From Bacteroidales bacterium (GTDB lineage Bacteria > Bacteroidota > Bacteroidia > Bacteroidales > UBA4417), in assembly GCA_030654075.1 (NCBI GenBank), contig JAURYB010000060.1, forward strand, positions 1 through 35,824: a stretch of 35,824 bases of DNA. Direction: 5' to 3'. A program made the translations under genes and the position numbers. Position 1 is the first letter of the stretch. Each line of letters opens with the position of its first letter. Positions 33,766 through 35,824 of the stretch are shown piece after piece. Below the pieces are notes generated by a model that saw only the letters and a program-made list of their open reading frames with translations, had not been told where the DNA came from and did no database searches.

Positions 33766-35550
33766 TCAGAACTGAACAATCAGTATTTGCTTCACTTCGT
33801 TACGGATAATTTCGACACTTGCAACCTGTCCGGGTTTCAGTTTGCCGAGCCTGGCCATATAATCGTAAATATTGGTAACAGGTTGCCCCTCGATTGAGAT
33901 CACGCGGTCGCCTTTAAGAATACCAGCCTTATCAGCAGGACCACCTTTACGCACACCATCAACCCTGAGTCCGTTAGTATCGTTGGATACCATATCAGGC
34001 ACAATACCAAGCGTTACTTTCATATTCCTTCCGTAACGGGTGCCTTGTTTTGCGCCGGCTTCATGGAAAGTCAACCGGTTTCCGTCTGAAACCGTAAGAG
34101 CCAGGTCGTAAACCATATCCAGAACAGCAACTTCACCGGTATAATTGATTTTTTCGGCATCGTCGGCAGGTGTATGATAATCTTCGTGAGCGCCAGTTGT
34201 AAAATAAAATACAGGAATATTTTCACTGTAAAATGAGGCATGATCGGAAGGGCCATACCCATCAGTAGAATGAGTTATCTTGTAAGGCCGGTAAACTTCC
34301 AGGATTTTGAGAAGTGAATCTGTTTCAACAGAAGTGCCTGTTCCCCCAACACTGATTGTATTGGTTTCAGGATTAAGCCTGCCTATCATATCCATATTGA
34401 TCATGGCATTTACTTTCTTCAGATCAACAGGAGGTTTGTTAACAAATTCCTTTGATCCGAGTAATCCCATTTCTTCTCCTGTAAATGTAACAAAAACGAA
34501 ACTGCGCTTCAGTTTTGAACGGTTGGCCGAGAGTTTCTGAGCCAGCTCAATAACACCTGCGGTACCCGAGGCATTATCATCTGCGCCATTATGCACGGCA
34601 GGATTTTCAGGAGCACGTGAGCCGCTTCCTTCACCTCCCATGCCAAGGTGATCGAAGTGAGCGCCTACGATAACATATTCATTTTTAAGAACAGGATCAG
34701 TACCTTCGAGAAAGCCAACAACATTCTGCGCTGTCACCCTTGTTTTAATAACATCAGCTGTAGCAGCTACCGTGGGTTCGAGGTAAATTGAAACCGGTTT
34801 ATGATTCCCTTTCATATCAGTTTCGAGTGAAGCAACAGAATAATTCATCGAAGAAAGCAGCTTATCGGCCAATGCCCTGGTGATGCTGAATACAGGAATC
34901 CCTGCATCGGAAGGTGATTTATCATATTGCATGTGCATTATGACATCTGTTTTTTCGATATCGGAGGGTGAAACCAGCAATACCCCAACGGCTCCTTTAT
35001 CTTTAGCCGTGAGCACTTTGCTCCTTTCCTGTTCATATGGCAGGAAAACGCTGTTCGCTTTATCAGGTTCAGGGTCGCCACGGAGGATAACAGCCCACTT
35101 ACCTTTTACATCAATGCCTTTATAATCGCTCCATTTGAGCGAATCGAGATCCAGGTCAAATCCATATCCGGCAAAAACAACCGGAGCTGTAAGAGTTGCC
35201 GATGATGAAAAGGATAACGGTGTGAAATCAACTCCTTGCTTTGCAGAAAAGCCATCGAATGAAATTGAATTATTGTTTCCGGCTTTAACATCCGCTACTA
35301 TTTCGAATTTTTGAAATCCATTCTCATACATCAGTTTAAGACCGGCCTTTTTGAAACAGTCGCGGATATAGGCTGCTGCTACAGCATCCTCAGGAGTTCC
35401 TGGTTTACGCCCTTTCAACGAGTCGGAAGAAAGGAACCCAATCTGCTTCTGAAGATCAGTTGTTGTTATTTCAGTGCTATATTGCGCAAATATTGCCTTT
35501 GAAGAAAACAGGATTCCGATAAGGAGTAATGAGCTGAGAATTCTTTTCAT
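33766..35550 (-). CDS. Exported M28 family zinc aminopeptidase with PA and PDZ domains
   Basis: 594 residues. Signal peptide 1-22 (ending AIFAQ). A protease-associated (PA) domain (about 110-245) is inserted ahead of the M28 catalytic core (about 272-490). Metal ligands and catalytic residues are visible: His298 (GAHFDH), bridging Asp324 (NGADDNASG), Glu359/Glu360 (TGEEMG), Asp387 (NMDMIG) and His459 (HEDYHTPAD). A C-terminal PDZ domain (about 500-592: GLRVDGVRKGGPADKAGILKGDRV) follows, which is unusual for plain aminopeptidases but common in Bacteroidota. Likely trims peptides in the periplasm or outside the cell. Confidence 0.92.
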   Translation of the reverse strand: MKRILSSLLLIGILFSSKAIFAQYSTEITTTDLQKQIGFLSSDSLKGRKPGTPEDAVAAAYIRDCFKKAGLKLMYENGFQKFEIVADVKAGNNNSISFDGFSAKQGVDFTPLSFSSSATLTAPVVFAGYGFDLDLDSLKWSDYKGIDVKGKWAVILRGDPEPDKANSVFLPYEQERSKVLTAKDKGAVGVLLVSPSDIEKTDVIMHMQYDKSPSDAGIPVFSITRALADKLLSSMNYSVASLETDMKGNHKPVSIYLEPTVAATADVIKTRVTAQNVVGFLEGTDPVLKNEYVIVGAHFDHLGMGGEGSGSRAPENPAVHNGADDNASGTAGVIELAQKLSANRSKLKRSFVFVTFTGEEMGLLGSKEFVNKPPVDLKKVNAMINMDMIGRLNPETNTISVGGTGTSVETDSLLKILEVYRPYKITHSTDGYGPSDHASFYSENIPVFYFTTGAHEDYHTPADDAEKINYTGEVAVLDMVYDLALTVSDGNRLTFHEAGAKQGTRYGRNMKVTLGIVPDMVSNDTNGLRVDGVRKGGPADKAGILKGDRVISIEGQPVTNIYDYMARLGKLKPGQVASVEIIRNEVKQILIVQF

Positions 35551-35576
35551 TGTCGTGATTTAGATATTTTGAAGGA

Positions 35577-35584
35577 CAAACTTA
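35577..35584 (-). promoter_or_regulatory. Putative -7 box of the M28 peptidase gene
   Basis: On the minus strand TAAGTTTG fits TAnnTTTG; leader of about 22 nt to the ATG at 35550. The remaining 240 bp to the window end show no gene. Confidence 0.5.
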
Positions 35585-35824
35585 TTCATTTTTTTTCAGT
35601 TCTTAAACTGAATTGAATTACAGGTATGGTTATCCATTGAAATTTCAGGATTAGTTACTTTAATTGCAGATTTATAAAATTGCATTTTTGGTATACCATC
35701 TGAAATTAAAACCGATCAGGGAATGAAATAGCATAGCTGTTGTAATTCTATAATTTCTGGTATTCAAACGAAGGATATCCTTTTTGTAACCTGTTGTTCA
35801 GGAATTTATAAAACCCGACAAACC

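Overview
The window looks like chromosomal DNA of a member of the Bacteroidota, most likely a Bacteroidales-type anaerobe. The clues are promoter -7 boxes of the TAnnTTTG type, almost no Shine-Dalgarno sequences, a type IX secretion (T9SS) sorting domain, an M56/BlaR1-TonB fusion behind a BlaI repressor, and lineage-typical families (DUF4271, DUF2807/GIN, EpsC-like serine acetyltransferase). No phage, plasmid, CRISPR array, rRNA or tRNA was seen. The only mobile DNA is a frameshifted IS4-type transposase cut by the left edge.

Layout. 1-1026: broken transposase. 1079-2236 (-): WecA/MraY-like sugar-phosphate transferase. 2237-3055: repeat-rich spacer. 3056-4843: lepA with a strong terminator. 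5215-9499 (-): metX, cysK, a DUF4395 membrane protein and metY, followed on the + strand by a gamma-glutamyltransferase (10202-11926) and a serine acetyltransferase (12156-12995). Together these cover serine to O-acetylserine to cysteine, homoserine to O-acetylhomoserine to homocysteine, and periplasmic breakdown of gamma-glutamyl thiols. 13368-14825: secreted repeat protein with a T9SS tail. 14926-18797: ECF sigma factor, a three-repeat anti-sigma-like membrane protein, and a GIN-domain/beta-barrel protein. 18994-19734: YebC/PmpR. 19936-22158: BlaI, BlaR1-TonB and a small exported protein. 22265-24469 (-): acetate kinase and a 3-hydroxyacyl-CoA dehydrogenase. 24992-31027: DUF4271, HemD-like, rnpA, yidD, ctpA and an O-antigen-ligase-like protein. 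31166-35550: cytidine deaminase, ChaN-like protein, a small membrane protein, GtrA and an M28 peptidase.

Main discovery candidate. The roughly 400-nt leader of metY (minus strand, 9500-9906) carries two consecutive attenuator-like modules. Each has a tiny ORF with a cluster of Cys and Met codons (7 of 7 consecutive codons in the first, 6 of 7 in the second), followed 40-46 nt later by a terminator hairpin with a U-tract. Both peptides begin M-x-(I/F)-K-A, which suggests a duplicated module. This would be ribosome-mediated sensing of Cys and Met supply in front of O-acetylhomoserine sulfhydrylase, in a position where other bacteria often use a SAM riboswitch.

Second candidate. The ECF sigma gene and the GIN/beta-barrel gene share an upstream motif, GTAAC-N17-CGTYTYA, with identical spacing and further similarity downstream. 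This points to an autoregulated ECF regulon that can be read from this window alone.
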